Assembly (NCBI RefSeq): GCF_003234815.2
Contig: NZ_CP126279.1
Span: forward strand, 3,224,001 to 3,288,000
Reading direction: 5' to 3'
DNA from: Curtobacterium sp. MCBD17_035
GTDB lineage: Bacteria; Actinomycetota; Actinomycetes; Actinomycetales; Microbacteriaceae
DNA: 64,000 nucleotides
Shown: in pieces, positions 33,445 through 41,352 of the stretch
Numbering within the stretch: the first letter of the stretch is position 1
How the letters are laid out: each line of letters begins with the position of its first letter
Position numbers and translations under genes: made by a program
The notes under the pieces: model-generated
What the model saw: the letters and a program-made list of their open reading frames with translations, nothing else
What the model was told of the DNA's origin: nothing
Database searches by the model: none

Positions 33445-33477
33445 GGGAGGGCCGGGTCGAGACGACCCGGCCCTCCC
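33445..33477 (-). terminator. Strong 15-bp hairpin between binding-protein and permease genes
   Basis: gggagggccgggtcg (33445-33459) pairs perfectly with 33463-33477 across a 3-base loop, 14 bases after the binding-protein stop. It has no U-run. It would act as a partial terminator or 3' stabiliser, giving more binding protein than membrane components. Confidence 0.75.
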
Positions 33478-33490
33478 GCCGGTCAGTCCG

Positions 33491-35041
33491 TCAGGACTGC
33501 TTCTTGACGTTCTCGAGCTGGAAGTTCCCGAGGGGCGTCACGTGGAATCCGGACACCTTGTCCGAGATCCCGTAGACGTACGGCGAGTAGTACAGGTACG
33601 CGAGGAACGCGTCGTCGCCGGTCTGCTGCTGCAGCTGGGCGTACAGCGCCTTGCGCTTGCTCGACACGACCGACTGCTGGGCCTGGCTGTTGAGCTTGAC
33701 CACCGCGGCGTTGTCGTAGTTCGTGAACGCCGAGTTCGAGCCACCGTTCGGGTCGACCGCGAACGAGGTCCACTCGTCGGGGTCCGGGATGTCCATCGTC
33801 CACGCGGACCACGCCATGTCGAAGTCGCCCGCGAGCCGAGCCTGCTTGTTGGCGGTCGGGTCGAGCTGCTTGATCTTCATGGTGATGCCGATCTTCTTGA
33901 GCTCGGACTGCATGATCTGCGCGATCGACGTCTCGTTCGGGTCACCGGAGCGGATGAGCAGCGTCGTCGTGAAGCCGCTCGGCTGCGACGACTGCTTGAG
34001 CTCGGCCTTGGCCTTCTTCACGTTGTACGTCGGGCCGTCGGCGTTCTTGTCGTAGTACGGCGTCCCGGGCGAGAGCAGCGAGTTCGCGACCGAACCGTGG
34101 CCGAACAGGATCGCCTTGACCATGGCCTTGCGGTCGATGGCGTACGCGATGGCGCGGCGGACGTGCACGTCGTCGAACGGCTTGCGCTTCTGGTTGAAGG
34201 CGATGTAGTCGATCTGCGTCGACTTGAAGGTCTTCGCGGCCACGCCCGACGCGCTCGCGAGCGAGGACAGGCTCGACCAGTCCGGCGTGTCGTCGACGTC
34301 GATCTGACCGCCCTGGAGCTGGAGCTTCCGGGTGTTCGCGTCGGGGACCACCGTGAACACGACCTTCTTCAGGTGCGGCTTGCCCTTCTGCCAGTAGTGC
34401 GTGTTCTTGACGAGGGTCAGCGACTGGCCCTTCTTCCACGAGCTCCACTTGTACGGGCCGGTGCCGACCGGGTGCGTGTAGAACTGCTCCTTCGTCTCGC
34501 CGCCGTAGTTGTCGGGGACGATCGCGTTGCTGAACAGCGAGAGGTCGGCGATGAGCGGGGCCCATGCGTGCTTGAGGTGGATGTCGATGGTCGCGTCGTC
34601 GACGGCCGTGACGTTGTCGATCGCGGCGTTGATGTACCCCCAGCCGCTCGAGCCGGTGGCGGTGTCCGCGTCGAGCGAGAACTTGACGTCCTTGGCCGTG
34701 ACCGGGTCACCGTTCGAGAACTCGACGCCCTTGCGGAGGTGGATCGTGTAGTCGAGCTTGTCCGACGAGATCGAGTAGCTCTTGGCGAGCCACGGGGTGA
34801 GCTTCTTGCCGTTCGCGCTGACGTTGAACAGCGGCTCCATGATCTGCTGCTGCACGTGGATGGAGTTGTTGTCGAACGTGGTCGTGTTGTCCATCGAGAT
34901 GATGTCGGCGGACCGGGCGATCGTCAGCGTGCCGCCCTTCGTGGTGGCTGCGGACGCGGTGGCGCCGCCGGTGCCGACGGCGACGACGACCGCCGCTGCG
35001 GCGGCGACGGCGGCGACCGCGACGCGGGTGCGTTGCTTCAT
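33491..35041 (-). CDS. Peptide ABC transporter substrate-binding protein (SBP family 5)
   Basis: 516 residues. Sec-type signal peptide (MKQRTRVAVAAVAAAA...) ending at about residue 32 in ATASAA, then the family-5 binding fold (LTIARSADIISMD, VGTGPYKWSSWKKGQSLTLVKN, FDDVHVRRAIAYAIDR). No lipobox Cys is visible, although most Gram-positive binding proteins are lipid-anchored. First gene of the 12-kb peptide operon; the promoter region is shared with a divergent GNAT gene. Confidence 0.92.
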   Translation of the reverse strand: MKQRTRVAVAAVAAAAAVVVAVGTGGATASAATTKGGTLTIARSADIISMDNTTTFDNNSIHVQQQIMEPLFNVSANGKKLTPWLAKSYSISSDKLDYTIHLRKGVEFSNGDPVTAKDVKFSLDADTATGSSGWGYINAAIDNVTAVDDATIDIHLKHAWAPLIADLSLFSNAIVPDNYGGETKEQFYTHPVGTGPYKWSSWKKGQSLTLVKNTHYWQKGKPHLKKVVFTVVPDANTRKLQLQGGQIDVDDTPDWSSLSSLASASGVAAKTFKSTQIDYIAFNQKRKPFDDVHVRRAIAYAIDRKAMVKAILFGHGSVANSLLSPGTPYYDKNADGPTYNVKKAKAELKQSSQPSGFTTTLLIRSGDPNETSIAQIMQSELKKIGITMKIKQLDPTANKQARLAGDFDMAWSAWTMDIPDPDEWTSFAVDPNGGSNSAFTNYDNAAVVKLNSQAQQSVVSSKRKALYAQLQQQTGDDAFLAYLYYSPYVYGISDKVSGFHVTPLGNFQLENVKKQS

Positions 35042-35145
35042 GTGCCTCTTCACTTCCCCGACGTCGGATGACGCCGGTCTTCGGACTCGGGAGCGGTGCG
35101 GGGAGGACCGGTGCCGTCCGGAGGCGGCGCGATCCGTAGTGATGA

Positions 35146-35187
35146 TTACAGTAAGGGCAGTTCTTTTCCGATTTGTTACGTTTGTAA
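35146..35187. promoter_or_regulatory. Bidirectional AT-rich promoter region with two TTAC/GTAA inverted repeats
   Basis: ttacagtaa (35146-35154) and ttacgtttgtaa (35176-35187) share the half-site TTAC. Their centres are about 31 bases apart (three helical turns). The block is unusually AT-rich and lies between the binding-protein gene and the divergent GNAT. Possible operator of the operon's RpiR regulator or another factor. Confidence 0.45.
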
Positions 35188-35191
35188 GACG

Positions 35192-35692
35192 ATGTCCGAG
35201 ATGACCGCACCGCCGCAACCCGTCCTCGCGCTCCGGCCGTTCACGCCCGCCGACGCCGCCGTCGTCGTGACCTGGTTCACGACCCCGGAGCAGGCCTCCG
35301 CGTTCGCCGGGACGGGTGCGCCCTGGCCGTACACCGCGGCCGCGCTCCTCGCCTCGGTCGACGACGCGAGCCGCCGGGCGTGGACGGTCACCGCCGCCGA
35401 TGCTCAGGACGCCGTGCTCGGCCACGTCGAGACCGCGCTCGTCACCCCGACCACGGGGCGCCTGGCACGGATCGCCCTGGCACCCGGGCAGCGCGGCCGG
35501 GGCCTGTCGACCCCGATGCTCGAGCTCGCCCTCGACGCGGCCCGGTCGATCGGCATGGAGGAGGTCGCCCTGTTCGTCGTCCCGGGCAACGAACCCGCGC
35601 TGCGGGCCTACGCGCGCGTCGGCTTCCGCCCCACCGAGCGCGATCCGGAGCACCCGGAGTACCTGCGCCTGGCCCGCACCCTGGCTTCCTGA
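35192..35692 (+). CDS. GNAT-family N-acetyltransferase
   Basis: 166 residues. The CoA-binding motif is clear: ARIALAPGQRGRGLSTPMLELAL (Q-R-G-R-G-L). It is followed by VPGNEPALRAYARVGFRP, the conserved end of the fold. The ATG at 35192 is divergent from the peptide operon and shares its control region, so it may acetylate an amine or amino acid related to that operon; this is inference. Confidence 0.88.
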   Translation: MSEMTAPPQPVLALRPFTPADAAVVVTWFTTPEQASAFAGTGAPWPYTAAALLASVDDASRRAWTVTAADAQDAVLGHVETALVTPTTGRLARIALAPGQRGRGLSTPMLELALDAARSIGMEEVALFVVPGNEPALRAYARVGFRPTERDPEHPEYLRLARTLAS

Positions 35693-35735
35693 CCGGTCCC
35701 CCGCCCCCTCGTTCCGCGCCGGGCATGCTGGGACC

Positions 35736-36554
35736 ATGCCGATCCTCCACAAGGACATGCAGGTGTGCATGTCGCTCGCCGGTCGCCCGAGCAACATCGG
35801 GACCCGCTTCCACAACTTCCTCTACGACGAGCTCGGCCTCGACTTCGTGTACAAGGCGTTCACGACCACCGATCTCGAGGGCGCGGTCCGCGGCATCCGC
35901 GCGCTCGGCATCCGCGGGTGCTCGGTGTCCATGCCGTACAAGGAGGCGATCATCCCGCTCGTCGACACGCTCGAACCGTCCGCAGCCGCGATCGACTCCG
36001 TCAACACCGTCGTCAACGACGACGGCGTGCTGACGGCGTCGAACACCGACCACGAGGCGGTCGCCGCCCTGCTCGCCGGCCACGGCGTGGACCCCCGCTC
36101 CTCGGTCCTGCTCCGCGGGTCCGGTGGGATGGCGAAGGCGGTCGTCGCGGCGTTCCGCGGCAGGGGGTTCGACGACCTCACCGTCGTGGCACGGAACCGG
36201 GACACGGGCACCGCACTGGCGGAGCGGTACGGCTACCGATGGCTCCCCGACGGCGCCGGGGCCGGACACGCCGACGTCCTCGTGAACGTCACGCCGATCG
36301 GCATGCACGGCGACGCCGCCGACGAGCTCGCGTTCCCCGAGGAGCGCATCGCCGACGCGCACACGGTGGTCGACGTCGTGGCCTTCCCGGCGGAGACACC
36401 ACTCGTCGCCGCCGCCCGTGTCGCCGGGAGGCACCTCATCACGGGCGCCGAGGTGATCGCGCTCCAGGCCGCCCGGCAGTTCGAGCGGTACACGGGCGTC
36501 GCCTTGACCGCGGACCAGGTGGCGCGCGCGTCGGCCTTCAGCCGCGCGGAGTGA
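35736..36554 (+). CDS. Shikimate/quinate 5-dehydrogenase-like protein
   Basis: 272 residues. AroE-type fold: substrate domain with GCSVSMPYKEAI (Lys of the NVTxPxK position) and SNTDHEA (the conserved Asp). The NADP domain has LLRGSGGMAKAVVAAF and TVVARNRDTG. The N-terminus (MQVCMSLAGRPSNIGTRFHNFLY) differs from housekeeping AroE, so it is likely a YdiB/RifI-like paralogue. Starts 43 bases after the GNAT stop; a CATGCT box 6 bases before the ATG may make it leaderless. Confidence 0.85.
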   Translation: MPILHKDMQVCMSLAGRPSNIGTRFHNFLYDELGLDFVYKAFTTTDLEGAVRGIRALGIRGCSVSMPYKEAIIPLVDTLEPSAAAIDSVNTVVNDDGVLTASNTDHEAVAALLAGHGVDPRSSVLLRGSGGMAKAVVAAFRGRGFDDLTVVARNRDTGTALAERYGYRWLPDGAGAGHADVLVNVTPIGMHGDAADELAFPEERIADAHTVVDVVAFPAETPLVAAARVAGRHLITGAEVIALQAARQFERYTGVALTADQVARASAFSRAE

Positions 36555-36644
36555 CCGCCGGCGGAGACCCGTCCGAGCGGACGCGGAGCGACGCCACCGC
36601 GCGGTGCCGCGCGGAGTCCGCCACGCCCCGGCGCTGATCCGGGT

Positions 36645-37355
36645 TCACTCCGACTCCTCGATGAGTCCGCCGCGGCGCTCGAAGCGGAGTTTCCCGCTGA
36701 GGACGTCCTCGGCGATCTCGCGCGTCGGTCGGCGTCGCGCGAAGGCGTGCCCCTGGAGGAGCAGGTAGGCGTCCTCCGCGGTGATGTCGAGCTGCGCCAG
36801 CACCACGCCCGTCGCCTGGTGGACCATCCGCCGCGAGGACGGAGCGCGGTCGAGCACCGCCCCGCCGACGCCGATCGACGCGATGGACCGCTGGAGGATC
36901 CGCCGGCCCACCGCGGTGGACAGCAGGCTCGCCTGCTCGACCTGCTCCGGCTCGAGGGGGGTCGGCTCCGGCGCGTACAGGTCCACCGCACCGAGTCGGA
37001 GCGGTCCGAACATGACGGGGAACGCGAACAGCGCGCCGACGGCCTCGTGCCCGACTGCTTCGGTGAACGCGGGCCACGACCGCGAGGCGCGGTGTCGGAA
37101 GTCGTCCTCGAGGACCGGCTGCGCACGCCGGATGGCCTCCCAGCAGGGGCCCTCGTGCAGGTCGAACTGGATCTCGTCGATCCGGGACGCCGTGATGTCC
37201 GACGCCGAGATGGTCTCGTTGCCGAACGGGACCCCGAACGACGAGACGGAGCACCCTCGGACGGGGAGCAGCCGCACGAACGGGACGCTGAGGTCCGCGT
37301 CCCGTACACGCCCGGACCGGAGTGCGCTGAGGGTTCGCTCGAACTCGCCACTCAT
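36645..37355 (-). CDS. GAF-ANTAR RNA-binding antitermination regulator
   Basis: 236 residues. A GAF sensor domain spans about residues 15-155 (IDEIQFDLHEGPCWEAIRRAQPV; FAFPVMFGPLRLGAVDLY). A C-terminal ANTAR domain, about 165-222 (MVHQATGVVLAQLDITAEDAYLLLQGHAF), binds paired RNA hairpins to prevent termination. Its start overlaps the AraC-like gene's stop by 4 bases, so both are produced together. The target operon is not visible. Confidence 0.9.
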   Translation of the reverse strand: MSGEFERTLSALRSGRVRDADLSVPFVRLLPVRGCSVSSFGVPFGNETISASDITASRIDEIQFDLHEGPCWEAIRRAQPVLEDDFRHRASRSWPAFTEAVGHEAVGALFAFPVMFGPLRLGAVDLYAPEPTPLEPEQVEQASLLSTAVGRRILQRSIASIGVGGAVLDRAPSSRRMVHQATGVVLAQLDITAEDAYLLLQGHAFARRRPTREIAEDVLSGKLRFERRGGLIEESE

Positions 37356-38137
37356 GCGGTCTCCTCCAGCGGGTCGCTCGCCTCGTGGTCGCCGTCGAGG
37401 TGCTCGTCGGGAGCCGCGCCGGCCCACGAGGGGAGCTCCGCCGACGGGTAGTCACCCTGCGGGTCGGGAACACGGACCATGGGGTTCACGGAACGTAACG
37501 TGATGCCCTCGACGTCGGAGGCCGCTCGGCGGAGCGCACGGCCGAGCACGAACGCGACCAGGTCGTCGACGCCGCCCGAGGGCCGGTAGCCCGGCCATGC
37601 GCGCTGACCCTGGTCGAGCTGTTCGTCGATGCTGGCGCGCATCACGTCGGCGTCGTCGATCTCGACCTCGCAGTCGAGCACGAGACGGAAATGGGGTCGG
37701 TCCTCACGCGCGACACCGGCCACGTCCACGGGAGCGGTACGACCGTCCATGTCCTCGCCGGACAGGAAGCGGAGCGTCGTGCTCGGCGCGATGCCGTACA
37801 CCGAGCGGTACGCGGTCGCCATGCGGCCCACGTTGCTGAACCGCCAGCGCCGGGCGACCTCGGCGACGGTCAACCGCTGACCCGGCTCGGCGTTCCGGAG
37901 GTCACGGTGCACGCCCTCGAGCCGGACGCTGCGCAGGTACTCCATCGGCGACACGTCGACCTCGCGCTGGAACGCTGCCTGCAGGCCGCGCGGGGTCAGG
38001 ACCGACGCTGCGGCGATGTCCTGCAGGCGGATGTGCGAGCGCGCGTTCTCGCGGATGAACCGGATCGCTGCACGGACCGGGCGCGACAGCACGACCGAAC
38101 CGGACCCCGATCCGAGATCCTCGCTGTTCGACCCCAT
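37352..38137 (-). CDS. AraC-family regulator with N-terminal HTH and unknown C-terminal domain
   Basis: 261 residues. The AraC DNA-binding domain is at the N-terminus (about residues 18-120: IRFIRENARSHIRLQDIAAAS ... RWRFSNVGRMATAYRSVYGIAPSTTLR), the reverse of the usual order. The remaining ~140 acidic residues match no family I know and may be the sensor. A leaderless TACGGT box lies 6 bases before the ATG. The stop overlaps the ANTAR gene start. Confidence 0.88.
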   Translation of the reverse strand: MGSNSEDLGSGSGSVVLSRPVRAAIRFIRENARSHIRLQDIAAASVLTPRGLQAAFQREVDVSPMEYLRSVRLEGVHRDLRNAEPGQRLTVAEVARRWRFSNVGRMATAYRSVYGIAPSTTLRFLSGEDMDGRTAPVDVAGVAREDRPHFRLVLDCEVEIDDADVMRASIDEQLDQGQRAWPGYRPSGGVDDLVAFVLGRALRRAASDVEGITLRSVNPMVRVPDPQGDYPSAELPSWAGAAPDEHLDGDHEASDPLEETA

Positions 38138-38143
38138 CGTGCA

Positions 38144-38149
38144 ACCGTA
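38144..38149 (-). promoter_or_regulatory. Leaderless -10 box of the AraC/ANTAR operon
   Basis: TACGGT on the minus strand, 6 bases before the ATG at 38137. Confidence 0.5.
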
Positions 38150-38190
38150 TTGCGTGCGTCCGGTGCGGACACTCGGGTTGACCGCCGCAC

Positions 38191-38655
38191 TCAGGCCCCG
38201 GGCTCAGCGCCGGTCCGAAGCGCCCATCGGCCGACCGCCACGAGACCGAGCCGACGCAGGGTCTCGATGTTCCGGAGGAACAGCATCGGCTGCATCACGA
38301 AGCCCGGTACGAGGGTGCCGGGACCCTTGCTCGGGTTCTCGCGGATCGTCACCTTGCACCCGCGGCGGTGCGGTTCGACGGTCAACTCGACCTGGGCCTC
38401 CCCGAGCGGCCAACCGCGCGCCTGGATGCGCATGCGGTACGGCGGATCCCACTCGAGCATGGACGTCGTGTCGTCGATGAGGAACGGCCAGGAGCCGAAC
38501 GAGTGGTGGATCCGGGCACCCTCCGCCGGCCAGCTGCGGTCGAGCGCACGCATCCGCGAGGCCCCCACCACCCAGACGGGGAACAACCAGCCGTCGCGGA
38601 ACACGTCGAACACGGCCTCCGGCGGGCATTCGAAGACTCGGACGTTGCGGGCCAT
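38191..38655 (-). CDS. SRPBCC (START-like) family protein
   Basis: 154 residues. Begins MARNVRVFECPPEAVFDVFRDGWLFPVWVVG, the typical polyketide-cyclase/START fold for binding hydrophobic ligands, and has VELTVEPHRRGCKVTIRENP in the beta-sheet. A nearly perfect AAGGAGGT ribosome site lies before the ATG. It starts 13 bases after the FAD enzyme gene, so both likely act on the same hydrophobic or isoprenoid-like compound. Confidence 0.82.
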   Translation of the reverse strand: MARNVRVFECPPEAVFDVFRDGWLFPVWVVGASRMRALDRSWPAEGARIHHSFGSWPFLIDDTTSMLEWDPPYRMRIQARGWPLGEAQVELTVEPHRRGCKVTIRENPSKGPGTLVPGFVMQPMLFLRNIETLRRLGLVAVGRWALRTGAEPGA

Positions 38656-38668
38656 GGGGACCTCCTTC

Positions 38669-40117
38669 TCAGGGCCGAGGGGACAGATCGACGTCCTCGG
38701 ACAGGTGGAACGTGTGCCGCAGGGCGCTCCGTGCGGCGTGCCAGCCGGCCATGCCGTGGACACCGGGACCGGGAGCGGCGGACTCGGAACACAGGTACAC
38801 GCCGTCGGCCGGTGTGCGCCAGGGATCGGGCGACAGCGTGGGGCGCCGGACGAGTTGCCCGAACGTGGCCGCACCCGCGGCGATGTCGCCGCCGACGTAG
38901 TTCGGGTTGTACTGCTCCATCTCGACCGCCGTCCGGCTGGAGCTGGCGATGATCGTGTCCCGGAACCCCGGGGCGAAGCGCTCGATCTGCCGGATGATGG
39001 CCTCGGTCTCGTCGTGCTGGGAACCCGCCGGCACGTGCGCGTACGCCCAGAACACGTGCTTGCCCTCGGGCGCGCGACTCGGGTCCACCACCGTCGGTTC
39101 CGACCCGAGCACGTACGGGTGGTCGTGGCGGCGGCCTTGGGACACGGCGCGCTCGGCGGCGGCGATCTCGGCGCGGGTTCCGCCGATGTGGACGGTGCCC
39201 GCCTTCCGGAGGCCGGGATTCGTCCACGGCACGGGGTCGGACAGTGCGAAGTCGACCTTGGCGGCCGCGTTGCCGAACCGGAAGCGCCGCAGCGCTCGCT
39301 GGTAGGAGGACGGGAGGCGCGACCCGGCGATCCGACGCATGCCCTGCGCGCTCGTGTCGAACAGCACGGCGCGGGCGTCGGGGAGGTCCTCGATGCGCTG
39401 GACCTCGGTGTCGACCTCGATCGTCCCGCCATGCGCGACGAGGTCGGCCGCCAGCGCGTCCACGATCGCCTGGCTCCCCCCGATCGGCACCGGCCACCCC
39501 CTGGCGTGCGCGTAGACACCGAGCGACAACGCGGCCGCGGCCGTGGCGAGCGACGGCATCCGCTGGATCGAGTGCGAGGCGACGCCGGTGATCATCGCGG
39601 GTGCCACGATGTCCTGGAACCGGCGGTTCCACAGTGCGGTGCCCTGCTCGAGGGCACGCAGCCCGAAGCGCAGGACCGTCACCGGGTGGCGCGGCACGTG
39701 CAGCAGCGCGTCCGTCGCGAAGTCGGAGACCTCGTCGGCGTGACGCGCGAGCGGGCCCATGAGGTCGCGGTACGCGCGGCCGTCGATCCCGAGTCCGTCA
39801 GCCGTCCGGTCGATGTCCCGGTACGCGAGCCCGGCACGACCGGCGTCGAGGGGATGACCGAACTGGACCTCGGGCAGGCGGAGCTCGATCCGGTCCTCCA
39901 TGCCGAATCGACGGAAGAACTCGGACTGGAGCGCCATCGGGTGCACGGCCGAGCAGACATCGTGGAGGAACCCCGGCTCGGTGAGCTCCTTGGTCCGCGC
40001 ACCCCCGCCGATCGTGTCGTTCCGCTCGTACACGGTGACGGCGAGTCCGGCGCGCGCGAGGGTCACGGCTGCGGCCAGCCCGTTCGGTCCGGCACCGACC
40101 ACGACCGCATCGACCAC
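38669..40117 (-). CDS. FAD-dependent oxidoreductase of the phytoene-desaturase type
   Basis: 482 residues. The N-terminal dinucleotide motif is AVVVGAGPNGLAAAVTLARAGLAVTVYERNDTIGGGART, typical of phytoene desaturase-like flavoproteins. The C-terminal segment YLCSESAAPGPGVHGMAGWHAA closes the FAD site. It probably oxidises a hydrophobic substrate; a true carotenoid role is not supported by neighbours. The GTG at 40117 is chosen because AAGGGAG lies 6-10 bases upstream. Co-transcribed with the SRPBCC gene. Confidence 0.87.
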   Translation of the reverse strand: MVDAVVVGAGPNGLAAAVTLARAGLAVTVYERNDTIGGGARTKELTEPGFLHDVCSAVHPMALQSEFFRRFGMEDRIELRLPEVQFGHPLDAGRAGLAYRDIDRTADGLGIDGRAYRDLMGPLARHADEVSDFATDALLHVPRHPVTVLRFGLRALEQGTALWNRRFQDIVAPAMITGVASHSIQRMPSLATAAAALSLGVYAHARGWPVPIGGSQAIVDALAADLVAHGGTIEVDTEVQRIEDLPDARAVLFDTSAQGMRRIAGSRLPSSYQRALRRFRFGNAAAKVDFALSDPVPWTNPGLRKAGTVHIGGTRAEIAAAERAVSQGRRHDHPYVLGSEPTVVDPSRAPEGKHVFWAYAHVPAGSQHDETEAIIRQIERFAPGFRDTIIASSSRTAVEMEQYNPNYVGGDIAAGAATFGQLVRRPTLSPDPWRTPADGVYLCSESAAPGPGVHGMAGWHAARSALRHTFHLSEDVDLSPRP

Positions 40118-40354
40118 GACCGCTCCCTTCGTCTGGACCCCCACGCTACGGGTCCGGCTCGTCGCGCGCCCACAGCGACGTGACGTCGTGGATGGCGTCC
40201 CCCTCCACAGGTCGAACTGCGTCGACTCGACCCGCGTCGACTTGACGGCTGGTCGGCCGGCCCCGCCGGTCGCGGGCGGCACGGGAGCCATCGGTGTAGC
40301 GTCCCGGGAGCCGGACGGAACCGTCGGCGTCCCTCGAGGAAGGCAGAGCACCCC

Positions 40355-40597
40355 ATGCGCATCGGCACCGCCATCGCACTGCTCGTGATCGGCGCGATCC
40401 TCGCGTTCGCCGTCAACGTGCAGGTCGCCTGGTTCAACCTGAGCATGATCGGTTACATCCTCATGGTGGCCGGCGTGATCCTGCTCGTTATCAGTCTGGT
40501 CGTCGGCCTGCGCGGATCGAGCTCGACCTCGACGACCCGCACCGGCTACGACGCCGACGGCAACCGCATCGAGCGCCGGGACGACTACCGCGCCTGA
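40355..40597 (+). CDS. Small membrane protein, DUF6458-like
   Basis: 80 residues with two membrane helices (about 4-24 and 30-51). The MRIGTAIALLVIGAILAFAV start and the C-terminal YDADGNRIERRDDY tail recall a conserved actinobacterial small-protein family I place as DUF6458. Its function is unknown. A GAGGAAGG ribosome site lies before the ATG. Single gene. Confidence 0.75.
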   Translation: MRIGTAIALLVIGAILAFAVNVQVAWFNLSMIGYILMVAGVILLVISLVVGLRGSSSTSTTRTGYDADGNRIERRDDYRA

Positions 40598-40665
40598 CGC
40601 CGGGGCCCCGGAAGCGCGGCAGCGGTCCGCTCTCGAACCGCGCCGCCGGATATGCCCTGGCCCGG

Positions 40666-41259
40666 TCAGTCCGACGCGGGCGGGTGTCCGGGCCGGAGCG
40701 CGTCGATGTCCGCCGCCAGCTCCTGCAGGCGGTCCTCGAGCCCGACCTCGTAGTCGTCAGCAGGACCCGCCGCCCATCCGAGCCGCCCGACGACGGTCGA
40801 ACCGATGTCGTCCCAGGCCCGCTGACGCGCGGCGATGACGATGGCGTCCACGAAGGACGGATCCTCGCTGCTCGCCTCGAGCCGCTCCGCCAGCTCGGTG
40901 TAGGTCGCCTCGCGTGTGCGGAGTTTCAGGTCGTCCCCGCGCTTGTAGTCGTGTTGGTGGCGGGACCGCCCCCGCGCGTTCTGCGCGACCGCTCGGATCT
41001 CGCGCATCCGCTCGGCGTCCTCGCGCTGCTCCGCGGCGAACCGACGGAGTTCCTCGCGCGCGGCCTCGGCGACCACGCGGGCGTCGAACGACTCGTGTTG
41101 CTGCAGTGCGCTGAGGATGATGCGGTTCGCGACGGCGATGACGATCGCGGACCGGGCGATGAGCATGCCCTCGTCGACCGACCGGCGCAGCTCGTCGGGG
41201 TCGACCGGCCGTTCACGCACGTCCTCGTGCTTCGGTCGCTTCCCGAAGACCGCCACCAT
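40666..41259 (-). CDS. Conserved actinobacterial protein of unknown function (197 aa)
   Basis: Hydrophilic and mostly helical. A first helical region (RRSVDEGMLIARSAIVIAVANRIILSALQQH) is followed by a heptad-like charged stretch EAAREELRRFAAEQREDAERMRE that could form a coiled coil. A GGGAGGACG ribosome site lies before the ATG. I recognise the overall pattern from Microbacteriaceae, but no biochemical role is known to me. Confidence 0.65.
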   Translation of the reverse strand: MVAVFGKRPKHEDVRERPVDPDELRRSVDEGMLIARSAIVIAVANRIILSALQQHESFDARVVAEAAREELRRFAAEQREDAERMREIRAVAQNARGRSRHQHDYKRGDDLKLRTREATYTELAERLEASSEDPSFVDAIVIAARQRAWDDIGSTVVGRLGWAAGPADDYEVGLEDRLQELAADIDALRPGHPPASD

Positions 41260-41352
41260 CGTCCTCCCGCCCCGTCGTGGTCGCCCGCGCGGAGCGACCG
41301 TCCTCGACGATACCGAGCCGCGGTCGGGAGGGCGCTCGACCGCGGCTGCTCG

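Noticed and set aside
35736-36554. Housekeeping aroE
   Set aside because: The N-terminal substrate region differs from AroE and no shikimate-pathway genes are adjacent; treated as a paralogue.
38669-40117. Carotenoid biosynthesis gene (crtI)
   Set aside because: No crtB, crtE or lycopene genes nearby, and the partner is an SRPBCC protein; kept as a phytoene-desaturase-like oxidoreductase.
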